A DNA stretch of 23,946 nucleotides from Bordetella parapertussis (GCA_945890735.1 CAMDCZ010000034.1:1-23946); one strand, 5' to 3'. Positions 13,473 through 21,398 are shown, counted from the stretch's first letter. Notes: a model not told the origin generated them from the sequence alone. A program made the numbers and translations.

Positions 13473-14194
13473 CCGATACACTGACCACCCAGGCTTTTTC
13501 TTGTTTTGTCACCGGAACCGACACGGAGATGGGCAAGACCTTGGTTGCATCCACCTTGGTGTACCTGCAAGCCCAGCATGGGCACCGCGTTGCAGCCATG
13601 AAACCGGTGGCTGCTGGTGCCCATTGGCATGAAGGGCGGTGGTGCAATGAGGATGTGGATGCGCTGGCAGCCTGTGTGAGCGTGGTCCTGCCGCAAGACA
13701 TCACCACCCCTTACCTGTTTCAAACACCGGCTGCACCGCACATCGCTGCCAGTCTGGCGCATCAGGCGATCGACCCTCAACACATTCTGCGTTGCTATGA
13801 ACAGGTGCGGGCGCAGTCTGAGGCCGTGGTGGTGGAAGGTGTCGGTGGGTTTCGCGTCCCCTTGACTCGGCAATACGACACAGCGGATTTGGCCAAGGAC
13901 CTGAACCTGCCAGTGGTGATGGTGGTTGGCATGCGCCTAGGCTGCATCAATCAGGCATTGTTGACCGCAGAAGCGATTTCGGCCAGAGGTTTAAAGCTGA
14001 TGGGGTGGGTTGCAAATTGTGCGGAGACGGCGATGTTGTACCAGCAAGAAAACATCGACACCATCGCGCAGAGAATCGATGCCCCCATGCTGGCCGCCAT
14101 ACCCAGGCTCCAAGTGGCGCAAGCTTCGACAGCGGCAGCTTACTTTAAAGGTCCGAGCTCGGTGGGCCCAGACTTTGCGCTTGCGCCACACTAG
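13469..14194 (+). CDS. bioD: BioD, dethiobiotin synthetase
   Basis: A 241-residue ATP-dependent enzyme that closes the ureido ring of dethiobiotin from diaminopelargonate and CO2. The P-loop is GTDTEMGKT (16-24), very close to E. coli GTDTEVGKT. KPVAAG and a VVVEGVGGFRVPL segment (substrate and metal site) follow. The frame is open upstream to 13340, but ATG 13469, overlapping the bioF stop, gives the conserved N-terminus. It is the last gene of bioAFD. bioC and bioH, which build the pimeloyl precursor, are not in the window. Its last 50 bases overlap a convergent Cys-rich ORF. Confidence 0.94.
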   Translation: MTDTLTTQAFSCFVTGTDTEMGKTLVASTLVYLQAQHGHRVAAMKPVAAGAHWHEGRWCNEDVDALAACVSVVLPQDITTPYLFQTPAAPHIAASLAHQAIDPQHILRCYEQVRAQSEAVVVEGVGGFRVPLTRQYDTADLAKDLNLPVVMVVGMRLGCINQALLTAEAISARGLKLMGWVANCAETAMLYQQENIDTIAQRIDAPMLAAIPRLQVAQASTAAAYFKGPSSVGPDFALAPH

Positions 14195-14348
14195 CGGCCG
14201 TTGGTTTTGGGGTTGCTTCTGACAGGTGGTCAGGCATGTTGGTGGGCATGCACATTTTCTCACCATCCCATGCTTGCCCGCACCAACAAACACCTTCGTG
14301 GTTGATGATGCAGGTGCCAGTGCCGCAACAACGGGGGTCTTTGTGCAT
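14145..14348 (-). CDS. Small Cys-rich conserved-type protein, unknown function
   Basis: A 67-residue ORF with a dense cysteine cluster: Cys7, 8, 13, 21, 23 and 33, in the pattern CC-x4-C-x7-C-x-C-x9-C. The core includes GTGTCIINHEGVCWCG and WDGEKMC. The tail is Pro/Ala-rich and low in complexity. The regular Cys spacing and the aromatic and Gly residues around it suggest a small metal-binding or disulfide-rich fold, and I believe similar proteins occur in related Comamonadaceae (from memory, unchecked). The start at 14348 avoids running into the Tim44-like gene, whose stop is at 14378. No clear Shine-Dalgarno is seen. It shares 50 bases with the end of bioD on the opposite strand and is probably co-transcribed with the Tim44-like gene 29 bases upstream. 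Confidence 0.6.
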   Translation of the reverse strand: MHKDPRCCGTGTCIINHEGVCWCGQAWDGEKMCMPTNMPDHLSEATPKPTAASVAQAQSLGPPSSDL

Positions 14349-14377
14349 GGTGGATTCGCCGGTCCTGATTGACAGCT

Positions 14378-15301
14378 TCAGAAGCCTTGGATACCCGCCA
14401 GCAACCAACCGCTGTTGTCATGTTTGCTGCGCGACATGTTCCAAATTTCCTTGAAGGATTCGGGTGAGGCATTGGATGTTTCGCGGATCATTCCAGTGAA
14501 TTCAATGCTGGCCAGGTAACCGTCCACGGACTCTTCAATGCCCAACAAGTTGGCGTCGAGTGAAACGACCTCTGTGGTTGACATTTGACCAACCGTGCTG
14601 GCTGCATCACGCTCGGCTATTTGAGCCTTGATCTCTGTCAGCATGTTGTCTGTCATGAGTTGGCGCAGGCTGGAGGTGTCAGAGCGATCCCAAGCGTCTT
14701 GCATGGTCACGAAGTTTTCTTTGGCCTTGGCCAAGAATCCATCCACATCAAAACCGGCGGGCACAGACCAATTGGGCTGAAAACCTGCCACGGCTGAACC
14801 AATCATGCTGCCGGTGTTGGCGCCGGTGCTGGGGGTGCTTGGCTGCGACTTGAACATGTCGGTGTTTTGTTGGGCGGGATAAGAGGCAGATGCGCCTTGG
14901 TATGCCAGTGGCCCAGGGGATGCGCCAAAATTGGCTGCAGCTCTGCGGCGCATGAAGTAACCGACGGCCATCATGATCGCCAGGGCGATGAGACCGAACA
15001 TGATGATTTGTCCAAACGCTTCACCCAGACCCAATGAACTGGCCAACCAGGCCAAGCCAAGACCAGCGGCAAGACCGCCCAGCATGGCTCCCCAAGGACG
15101 TCTTTGCGGTGCAGCTGCTGCAGCGGAAGCAGGCGAGGCGGGGGTTGCATTTTGTGCGGGCTTCGTACCTTGTGTTTGAGACACATTGTTGGATTGTTGC
15201 CCCATGGATTTTCCGGAGCCCATACGTCTGGCCGCTTCAGCAGTCAGACTGGAAAAACCAATCACAAAAACCATGGCAATGGAAAGAAAACGGTTGTTCA
15301 T
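14378..15301 (-). CDS. Tim44-like domain membrane protein
   Basis: A 307-residue protein. Residues 1-23 look like a cleavable signal or signal anchor (ending LTAEA). A Gln/Ala/Pro-rich linker (about 30-68) and two hydrophobic segments (about 71-91 and 95-116, followed by RRR) come next. The C-terminal part (about 175-307) fits the Tim44-like fold, with FLAKAKENFVTMQDAWDRSD and the final NSGWLLAGIQG strand. In mitochondria Tim44 tethers Hsp70 to the import channel; the role of bacterial relatives is not established. ATG 15301 is chosen because AGGAG lies 7 bases upstream; an in-frame ATG at 15325 lacks one. Divergent from gltS. Confidence 0.85.
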   Translation of the reverse strand: MNNRFLSIAMVFVIGFSSLTAEAARRMGSGKSMGQQSNNVSQTQGTKPAQNATPASPASAAAAAPQRRPWGAMLGGLAAGLGLAWLASSLGLGEAFGQIIMFGLIALAIMMAVGYFMRRRAAANFGASPGPLAYQGASASYPAQQNTDMFKSQPSTPSTGANTGSMIGSAVAGFQPNWSVPAGFDVDGFLAKAKENFVTMQDAWDRSDTSSLRQLMTDNMLTEIKAQIAERDAASTVGQMSTTEVVSLDANLLGIEESVDGYLASIEFTGMIRETSNASPESFKEIWNMSRSKHDNSGWLLAGIQGF

Positions 15302-15403
15302 AGGATGCTCCTGAAATGATTCCAAAGAATGTTCAACGAGTTTATCTCCTATACATTTGAGTGGTTCAAGCGAATTTCAATAACCTTGTCAAATAAAAAC
15401 TAT

Positions 15404-16633
15404 ATGAATTTCATCAGCGACCCTTCATTTGTGCACTTGTTAACGCTCGACTTTGTTCAGACGTTGGCGGTTGGTGCGGTTGCATTGTTTTTGGGCATGG
15501 CCCTGCTTGTGCGCATCCCTGTCTTGAAGCGTTACAACATTCCAGCGGCAGTGGTTGGTGGGCTTGTGGTCTCCATCGTTGTGTTCTTGGCCCATGAATT
15601 CCATGTGACCAAAGTGAAGTTTGACACGACGCTGCAAGCCCCATTGATGACGGCTTTTTTCACCACGATTGGACTGAGTGCAAGTTTCAATCTGCTGCGA
15701 ACAGGCAGCCGTCAAGCCTTGGTTTTTTTGGGCCTGGCCACTTTCATGGCCATGGTTCAGGCTTTGATTGGTATCGCAACGGCAGTTGCGTTTGATCAGC
15801 CGGCCTTGCTTGGGGTGTTGATCGGCCCCGCCGCATTGGCAGGTGGTCCGGCAACCGCGCTTGCATTTGCTCCACAGTTCCAAGCCGCTGGCGTGGCTTC
15901 AGCCGAATCTGTTGCCATTGCCGCTGCCATGGCGGGTATCGTCTTGGGTGGCTTGCTTGGCGGGCCGATAGTCACCCAATTGCTTGAGCGAAAAAATCTG
16001 CGCGCAAGTGCCAAAGGGGTGGCAGCCGTGAATGCACTCAACACCGCAGACAGTGCATCGAATGAGGAGGGCGATTTGGTGGTTGTCCTCAGGGCCATCA
16101 CGGTGTTGCTGGTGGCCATGGGTATTGGCGCTTGGATGGGTGGCCTCATGAAGTCGGCAGACTTAACCCTGCCGGGGTACGTGGGCGCCATGCTCATGGG
16201 TGCCGTGATTCGCAATTTGGACGATCAAACAGGCTGGTTCCAGATTCCTCATGGCCTCACAGATCGCATCGGCGTGGTTTGTCTGAGCCTCTTTTTGTCG
16301 GTGGCACTGATGAACTTGCGCCTGTGGGAGTTGACTTCAATCGCTTTGCCTTTGGTGGTCAACTTGTTAGTGCAAGTCACGGTGATTGCCGTTTTTTGCT
16401 GGTTGGTGGTCTTCAAGGTCATGGGCAGTGACTATGATGCCGCCGTGATGAGTGGCGGGTTCACTGGGTTCATGTTGGGCACCACCGCGAACGCCATGGC
16501 GGTGATGCACTCGGTGGTTGATCGTTATGGGCCTTCACCACGTGCTTTTTTGGTGGCCCCGATCGTCGGCGCATTTTTCATCGACTTCACCAATGCACTG
16601 GTCATCACCAGCTTGCTCAATTTCCTGACCTGA
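15404..16633 (+). CDS. gltS: GltS, sodium/glutamate symporter
   Basis: A 409-residue inner-membrane transporter, close to E. coli GltS (401 aa), which couples glutamate uptake to Na+. About ten hydrophobic segments are visible, with the two inverted halves each carrying a Gly/Ala-rich re-entrant region: GPAALAGGPATALAFAP in the first, and GFTGFMLGTTANAMAVM in the second. The early RYNIPAAVVGG block is typical. The frame is open from an ATG at 15329, but 15404 gives the family's N-terminus. Neither start has a clear ribosome-binding site. The 102-base gap to the divergent Tim44-like gene (15302-15403) is AT-richer and probably holds both promoters. Confidence 0.93.
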   Translation: MNFISDPSFVHLLTLDFVQTLAVGAVALFLGMALLVRIPVLKRYNIPAAVVGGLVVSIVVFLAHEFHVTKVKFDTTLQAPLMTAFFTTIGLSASFNLLRTGSRQALVFLGLATFMAMVQALIGIATAVAFDQPALLGVLIGPAALAGGPATALAFAPQFQAAGVASAESVAIAAAMAGIVLGGLLGGPIVTQLLERKNLRASAKGVAAVNALNTADSASNEEGDLVVVLRAITVLLVAMGIGAWMGGLMKSADLTLPGYVGAMLMGAVIRNLDDQTGWFQIPHGLTDRIGVVCLSLFLSVALMNLRLWELTSIALPLVVNLLVQVTVIAVFCWLVVFKVMGSDYDAAVMSGGFTGFMLGTTANAMAVMHSVVDRYGPSPRAFLVAPIVGAFFIDFTNALVITSLLNFLT

Positions 16634-16709
16634 ATCACCGTTGCGCTCAACGTTGGCGACAAACAACGAGCGCCCATCGCACCAGCATGCCAAAATATTC
16701 CACTCACCC

Positions 16710-17930
16710 ATGACAGAAAAGCATCCGTTGAGTTCATCGCTTTTAGCCCGTTACCAAGACGTGCGATCGCATTCTTTGAAGCTTGCAGCGCCCCTCAGTG
16801 CTGAGGATCAGTGTGTGCAGTCAATGCCCGACACCAGTCCGACCAAATGGCACTTGGCCCACACCAGTTGGTTTTTTGAAAACTTGGTGTTGGTGCCATC
16901 CATGCAGCCCTACCAGGTGTTTGACCCGTCATTTGCTTATTTGTTCAATTCGTACTACGAAGCACTCGGCCCACGTCATCCTCGACCACAGCGCGGTTTG
17001 CTCACCCGTCCCACCCTGTCACAGGTGTTGTCCTATCGACAACACGTGGATGACGCGATGCGGCACTTGCTGAGCCAACCCCAGTTGCTGGCCCCTCAAG
17101 CCCTAGCATGGACAGAACTTGGGCTGAACCATGAGCAGCAGCACCAGGAGTTGTTGCTGTCCGATGCTTTGCATTTGTTGTCCTGCAACCCATTGCTGCC
17201 TGCGTACGACCCCACTTTTTCTGACCCGCACGCTGACACCACGCTCCTGCACTGGCTTTCATTCGATGAGGGCCTGCACACAGTGGGCCATCCGATGGAT
17301 CAGCCTGGGTTCGCCTTCGACAACGAAACGCCTGCACACCAACGGTTTGTTCAGCGGTTTCAAATAGCCAACCGGTTGGTCACCTGTGGTGAGTATTTGT
17401 CTTTCATTCAAGACGGCGGTTATGACAACGCTGAGCATTGGTTGTCCGAGGGACGAGCACAGGTGTTGCAAAACGACTGGCAATGCCCGCTGTACTGGCT
17501 GGCACCCCATGACCCACGGGCGCCTTCTGCGCAGTGGCAAGTATTTGGTTTGAATGGTCTACAAACACTGGACCCGCAAGCCCCTGTTGTCAATCTGAGT
17601 TTTTACGAAGCCTCGGCTTATGCGCAATGGGCCAAGGCACGACTGCCCACTGAGTTTGAATGGGAAATCGCCACTGCACACCCAGCCATGAAAGACTTGC
17701 ATGCCCAGGCATGGCAATGGACCCGTTCGAGCTATGAGCCCTATCCTGGTTTTGTACCAGCCAGCGGCGCAGTCCGCGAGTACAACGGTAAATTCATGGT
17801 GGGTCAACAAGTGTTGCGCGGCAGCAGTTTTGCCACGCCCAAACAACACAGTCGAAACACCTACCGCAATTTTTTCCCTGCAGCAGCACGTTGGCAATTC
17901 AGCGGTTTGCGTTTGGCCAAAGACATCTGA
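16710..17930 (+). CDS. egtB: EgtB-type ergothioneine sulfoxide synthase
   Basis: A 406-residue non-heme iron enzyme that joins a sulfur donor (gamma-Glu-Cys or cysteine) to trimethylhistidine (hercynine) with O2. The N-terminal DinB_2-like domain supplies the three iron ligands: His51 in HLAHTSWFFE, and His141 and His145 in NHEQQHQE, as in M. thermoresistibile EgtB (His51, 134, 138). The FGE-sulfatase-like C-terminal domain runs from about 190, with RLPTEFEWEIA (311-321), WQWTRSSY, VLRGSSFATP and RNFFP. ATG 16710 is preferred to 16641 on family length. It is followed after 11 bases by egtD. The sulfur donor cannot be read from the sequence, but no egtA or egtC is present here. Confidence 0.92.
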   Translation: MTEKHPLSSSLLARYQDVRSHSLKLAAPLSAEDQCVQSMPDTSPTKWHLAHTSWFFENLVLVPSMQPYQVFDPSFAYLFNSYYEALGPRHPRPQRGLLTRPTLSQVLSYRQHVDDAMRHLLSQPQLLAPQALAWTELGLNHEQQHQELLLSDALHLLSCNPLLPAYDPTFSDPHADTTLLHWLSFDEGLHTVGHPMDQPGFAFDNETPAHQRFVQRFQIANRLVTCGEYLSFIQDGGYDNAEHWLSEGRAQVLQNDWQCPLYWLAPHDPRAPSAQWQVFGLNGLQTLDPQAPVVNLSFYEASAYAQWAKARLPTEFEWEIATAHPAMKDLHAQAWQWTRSSYEPYPGFVPASGAVREYNGKFMVGQQVLRGSSFATPKQHSRNTYRNFFPAAARWQFSGLRLAKDI

Positions 17931-17941
17931 AACCACTGAAC

Positions 17942-18904
17942 ATGACAACCCTTGAATCCGAGCGTCTGACATTCATGCAGGACATGCAAACTGCGCTGTC
18001 GCAAACGCCAAAGCAAATTTCCCCCAAATATTTTTATGATCAAGCCGGCTCTGATTTGTTCGACCGCATCTGCGAATTGCCCGAGTACTACCCAACCCGA
18101 ACTGAGCTGTCCATTTTGAAAACCCACGCACAGGACATGGCGAGTGCCATGGGGGAAAAGGCGGACATCATCGAATTTGGCGCAGGCTCACTGCAAAAGG
18201 TACGTTATTTGCTCAAGGCGGCCCACAACCCAGCCCGGTTTGTGCCAATGGACATCTCTGGTTCGCATTTGCAGGCGGCCAGTGCAGACTTGCAAGCAGA
18301 GTTCCCGCAACTTCTGATTCAACCCTTGGTGGCTGATTACACCAACCCCTGGCATCTGCCGACTGCGTTGCCCGGTACAGGGCGACGCGTTGCTTTTTTC
18401 CCGGGCTCAACCATTGGCAATTTTTCGCCCGGCCAAGCCCATGTTTTTTTCCAAAACTGTGCGTTGCACTTGCGGGGCGGAGCTCTGCTGATGGGTGTGG
18501 ATTTGGTGAAGTCGCCGGCGGTTTTGCACCGTGCGTACAACGACACAGAAGGTGTCACAGCCCAGTTCAATTTGAATGTGTTGGCACGTGCCAACCGTGA
18601 GCTTGGCTCAGACTTTGACCTTGCACAATTTGCACACAGTGCGTTCTACAACTCACCCAAGCAACGCATAGAAATGCACTTACTCAGTTTGAAGCCGCAA
18701 ACAGTGCATTTGAACGGTGTGGCTTACACGTTTGCACAAGGCGAAACCCTGCATACCGAGTACTCGCACAAGTTCACCCTTGCCGGGGTGCAACACGCAG
18801 CACAATTGGCTGGCTTGCAAGTTGGCGCGGTTTGGACCGACCCACACCAATACTTTGGCCTGCTTTGGTTAGATATTCCTCACACACAGGAGACTTTGAG
18901 ATGA
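17942..18904 (+). CDS. egtD: EgtD, L-histidine N-alpha-methyltransferase
   Basis: A 320-residue SAM-dependent methyltransferase that trimethylates histidine to hercynine, the first step of ergothioneine synthesis (mycobacterial EgtD is 321 aa). Motifs: the substrate-site region LPEYYPTRTE (46-55), the SAM motif EFGAGSLQK (78-86), PMDIS (102-106), and FFPGSTIGNF (152-161) with Asn160 at the histidine-binding position. ATG 17942 fits the family length; the upstream in-frame ATG 17891 lies inside egtB. The stop overlaps the next gene's start (ATGA, 18901-18904). Confidence 0.94.
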   Translation: MTTLESERLTFMQDMQTALSQTPKQISPKYFYDQAGSDLFDRICELPEYYPTRTELSILKTHAQDMASAMGEKADIIEFGAGSLQKVRYLLKAAHNPARFVPMDISGSHLQAASADLQAEFPQLLIQPLVADYTNPWHLPTALPGTGRRVAFFPGSTIGNFSPGQAHVFFQNCALHLRGGALLMGVDLVKSPAVLHRAYNDTEGVTAQFNLNVLARANRELGSDFDLAQFAHSAFYNSPKQRIEMHLLSLKPQTVHLNGVAYTFAQGETLHTEYSHKFTLAGVQHAAQLAGLQVGAVWTDPHQYFGLLWLDIPHTQETLR

Positions 18905-19182
18905 AAGCCATTTGGAACGATACCGTGGTTGCCGAAAGCAACGACACTGTTTTGCTGGAGGGCAACCACTATTTCCCTGCTGATGCATTGAATCCCAACT
19001 ATGTATCCAACAGCAACCACAAAACCATCTGCGCATGGAAAGGGCAGGCAAGCTATTTGTCTTTGCTGGTCAATGGTGAACTCAACAGTGACGCTGTTTG
19101 GTTTTACGCTGATCCCAAACCCGAGGCCGAAGAGATCCGAGGGAGAGTCGCTTTTTGGAAGGGCGTGAAAGTCACCGCCTAG
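18901..19182 (+). CDS. DUF427 domain protein coupled to egtBD
   Basis: A 93-residue protein made up of one DUF427 domain (Pfam NTP_transf_9): MKAIWNDTVVAES at the start, LEGNHYFP, then TICAWKGQASYLSL and AVWFYADPKPEAEEI. These small beta-rich cytosolic proteins have no established activity despite the Pfam name. The 4-base overlap with egtD implies co-translation, so a link to ergothioneine or hercynine is reasonable but unproven. A second, longer DUF427 protein is encoded at 22092-22640. Forty-nine bases after its stop come the arsR gene and a new unit. Confidence 0.88.
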   Translation: MKAIWNDTVVAESNDTVLLEGNHYFPADALNPNYVSNSNHKTICAWKGQASYLSLLVNGELNSDAVWFYADPKPEAEEIRGRVAFWKGVKVTA

Positions 19183-19233
19183 CCTCAGCGCCTCTGTCAC
19201 GGAAAAGTCACATGTTTCCAGTAAAGTCGAAAT
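19183..19233 (+). promoter_or_regulatory. Probable ars operon promoter/operator region
   Basis: These 51 bases lie between the DUF427 stop and arsR. ArsR proteins usually repress their own operon from such a site. The stretch holds GGAAA...TTTCC (19201-19205 with 19215-19219) and a repeated AAAGTC (19204-19209 and 19223-19228, 19 bases apart), either of which might be operator half-sites. No clean -35/-10 pair or Shine-Dalgarno is visible. Function is assigned from position, so this is tentative. Confidence 0.35.
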
Positions 19234-19560
19234 ATGGAAGACAAATACGTCATCAAAGCGCTTGCCGCCCTCGCTCAACCGCATCGCCTCCAAATTTTTC
19301 GCGCATTGGTTGTGAAAGGCATTGACGGCCTCACGCCAGCTTTGTTGGCGGAATCTTTGGGCATGCCTGCAAACACCCTTTCATTTCATTTGAAAGAGTT
19401 AATGAATGCCGACTTGATATCTCAAGAGCGCAACGGCCGCAACCTGATTTACCGCGCGCAATATGACCGCATGAATGCTGTGCTGGCATACCTGTCTCAA
19501 AACTGTTGCCAAGGGGAAAGCTGCGAAGTGATCCCTGAGGACGTCTGTCAAACCTGTTAG
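19234..19560 (+). CDS. arsR: ArsR/SmtB-family arsenic-responsive repressor
   Basis: A 108-residue winged-helix repressor. The HTH spans about 33-58 (TPALLAESLGMPANTLSFHLKEL), with the SFHLKEL recognition helix, followed by a wing ending NLIYRA. It lacks the classical ELCVCDL metal site of plasmid R773 ArsR. Instead the C-terminus carries Cys91, Cys92, Cys97, Cys105 and Cys108, and the first three resemble the C-terminal As(III) trio of Acidithiobacillus ferrooxidans ArsR (Cys95, 96, 102). It should release DNA on binding As(III), and perhaps Sb(III) or methylarsenite. First gene of arsR-arsC-aqpS; arsC starts after 16 bases. Confidence 0.9.
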   Translation: MEDKYVIKALAALAQPHRLQIFRALVVKGIDGLTPALLAESLGMPANTLSFHLKELMNADLISQERNGRNLIYRAQYDRMNAVLAYLSQNCCQGESCEVIPEDVCQTC

Positions 19561-19576
19561 GCCCAAGGAATTCAAA

Positions 19577-20080
19577 GTGACTGATACAAAGCCATTAAAC
19601 GTCCTGTTTCTCTGCACCCACAACTCTGCGCGCAGCATTTTGGCCGAAGCCTTGCTGAATCATTTGGGCAAAGGCAAATTCAAGGCGTTTTCAGCTGGCA
19701 GCAGCCCCAGAGACAATCAGCAACCCAATCCAATGGCCATTGCCACCTTGAAAAATGCCGGCATTTCAACCGATGGCTTGTCTAGCAAAAGCTGGGATGT
19801 GTTTGCGATACCCGATGCGCCCCACATGGACTTGGTGATCACGGTTTGCGACAACGCAGCAGGCGAAGTCTGCCCCTATTGGCCAGGCCAACCGGCAACG
19901 GCACATTGGGGCTATGCCGATCCTTCAGCGACAGACGGAACGGATGAACAAAAGCTGGAAGCGTTCAAGCAGACGCTGCACCAAATCAAAAGACGTCTGG
20001 ACATCTTCACCAGCCTACCGCTTTCCAGCTTGACCAAGATGGCTTTGGAAAATACAGCCAGAGACCTGGCCAAAAAATGA
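19577..20080 (+). CDS. arsC: ArsC, arsenate reductase (low-Mr phosphatase type)
   Basis: A 167-residue enzyme reducing As(V) to As(III). The anion-binding P-loop is CTHNSARS (Cys13 to Ser20, with Arg19), as in thioredoxin-coupled ArsC. A redox pair follows in TVCDNAAGEVCPYWPG (Cys91 and Cys99), comparable with Cys10/Cys82/Cys89 of S. aureus ArsC. WGYADPS (111-117) carries the catalytic Asp115. The start is GTG at 19577, with AAGGA 7 bases upstream. The C-terminal tail beyond about 145 is longer than in S. aureus (131 aa). The stop overlaps the aquaporin start (ATGA, 20077-20080). Confidence 0.93.
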   Translation: MTDTKPLNVLFLCTHNSARSILAEALLNHLGKGKFKAFSAGSSPRDNQQPNPMAIATLKNAGISTDGLSSKSWDVFAIPDAPHMDLVITVCDNAAGEVCPYWPGQPATAHWGYADPSATDGTDEQKLEAFKQTLHQIKRRLDIFTSLPLSSLTKMALENTARDLAKK

Positions 20081-20736
20081 TCCATTGGAGACGATATGCC
20101 GCAGAGCTTGTAGGCACGGCTGCCTTGCTTTGTGCCGTGATCGGCTCGGGCATCATGGCAGAGCAATTGGCGGATGGAAACATGGCCGTTGCGCTACTGG
20201 CCAACACACTTGCGACAGTCTTTGCCCTTTATGTCCTGATCGAAGCCCTTGGGCCCATCAGTGGTGCTCACTTCAATCCAGTGGTTTCGATGGTGATGGC
20301 GTTTCGCAAGGATTTGGCACGACACCATTTGATGGGCTATGTGGTGGCACAACTCATTGGTGCTGCCCTGGGTGCTTGGGTCGCACACGCCATGTTTGAA
20401 CTTGACATACTGCAATGGTCCACCAAAGTGAGAACTGGCCCAGCCCAGTGGTTTGCTGAAGCTGTGGCGACTGGTGGCTTGCTGTTTGTCATCTTGCGTT
20501 CCCCAGCAGGAAAGGTATCCAGCATGGTTGCTTGCTATATCGGTGCAGCCTATTGGTTCACTGCAAGCACGTCTTTTGCCAATCCGGCAGCGGCTTTCGG
20601 GCGCATGTTCTCCAATACCTTTGCAGGCATTTCACCCTCTGATGTACCAGCCTTTGTCCTGGCTCAGATGGTGGGCGGATTCCTGGGCTTGTTGCTTCAT
20701 TCGTTATTGAAATCTGATCACCAACACAGTCACTGA
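20077..20736 (+). CDS. aqpS: AqpS-like MIP channel (arsenite efflux aquaglyceroporin)
   Basis: A 219-residue major intrinsic protein with six hydrophobic segments and the two pore loops: NPV (67-69, in GAHFNPVVS) and NPA (169-171, in FANPAAAFGRMF), with Arg176 after the second as in the selectivity filter. In Sinorhizobium meliloti, AqpS in an arsR-aqpS-arsC-arsH operon lets As(OH)3 made by ArsC leave the cell down its gradient. The same role is inferred here because it is translationally coupled to arsC and no ArsB or Acr3 pump is present. The His-rich end (DHQHSH) is unusual. It converges with the cupin gene, the two stops overlapping at 20730-20736. Confidence 0.9.
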   Translation: MIHWRRYAAELVGTAALLCAVIGSGIMAEQLADGNMAVALLANTLATVFALYVLIEALGPISGAHFNPVVSMVMAFRKDLARHHLMGYVVAQLIGAALGAWVAHAMFELDILQWSTKVRTGPAQWFAEAVATGGLLFVILRSPAGKVSSMVACYIGAAYWFTASTSFANPAAAFGRMFSNTFAGISPSDVPAFVLAQMVGGFLGLLLHSLLKSDHQHSH

Positions 20737-21395
20737 GAATCGACTGCCAAATGCCCCGTCTTTACCAAGATGGTGCAACCTTCAACGCTGAAAGGTTTGT
20801 GTGCGCTCATGTGAGGACTGCGCAGCCAGTACCCCTTTGGATAGCGACCATGCTCGTCTTCAAAAACACCCTCCACGACAAAAATTTCTTCACCGCCGAA
20901 ATGCCTGTGAGGGTTGAAATAAGTGCCTGGAGCCCAGCGAACCAATGCCGTATTGGTGGTGCCAAAGGTTGACAATGGCATCACAGTCAGTCCTGGCACC
21001 AATCCCTGGTACCAGTCAGTTGTTTCGGTGTTGATGACCACGCGATCCTCGTCTGCGGGGTCTAAATAGCGAAGTTTGACAAACAGGGTGCAACCCGTTT
21101 CTGTGAATGGTGTGTGTCTCGAACCAACCGGATTCTTGACATAAGTGCCTGCAGGGTATTGGCCATGCTCATCTTCAAACACGCCGTCAAGCACCAAAAA
21201 TTCTTCCCCCAGGTCATGCTGGTGCATTGTGAAGCGGGCATGGGGCGCGTAGCGAACCAAGCTGGTTGCGCGAGCCAGTTCATCGCCATCACGCTCAAGC
21301 ATTTTTCTCTCAATGCCATCAACGGGCGAGGCAGTCCAAGGCACACCAGCGGTATCAACTGCGACCTTGAGCTTGATGTCGGTGTGGCGTTTCAT
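20730..21395 (-). CDS. Double-cupin protein, ChrR-like cupin domains
   Basis: A 221-residue protein with two cupin domains that look like an internal duplication. The first has HQHDLGEEFLVLDGVFEDEHG (from about residue 58), the second HRHFGGEEIFVVEGVFEDEHG (from about 163). Each is followed by YP-x-G and by a conserved His in SRHTPF or SAHKPF, giving two likely His/Glu metal sites. The pattern matches the cupin part of ChrR, the zinc anti-sigma factor of the singlet-oxygen response, but the N-terminal zinc-binding sigma-binding domain is missing and no ECF sigma gene is nearby. An enzymatic role (dioxygenase or isomerase type) is equally possible. It starts 3 bases after the stop of the photolyase remnant. 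Confidence 0.85.
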   Translation of the reverse strand: MKRHTDIKLKVAVDTAGVPWTASPVDGIERKMLERDGDELARATSLVRYAPHARFTMHQHDLGEEFLVLDGVFEDEHGQYPAGTYVKNPVGSRHTPFTETGCTLFVKLRYLDPADEDRVVINTETTDWYQGLVPGLTVMPLSTFGTTNTALVRWAPGTYFNPHRHFGGEEIFVVEGVFEDEHGRYPKGYWLRSPHMSAHKPFSVEGCTILVKTGHLAVDSQ

Positions 21396-21398
21396 GGT

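Noticed and set aside
16639..16673. Short hairpins after gltS (CGTTG/CAACG and GCGCTC/GAGCGC)
   Set aside because: Stems of 5-6 bp with mutually exclusive pairings and no T-run; too weak to call a terminator.
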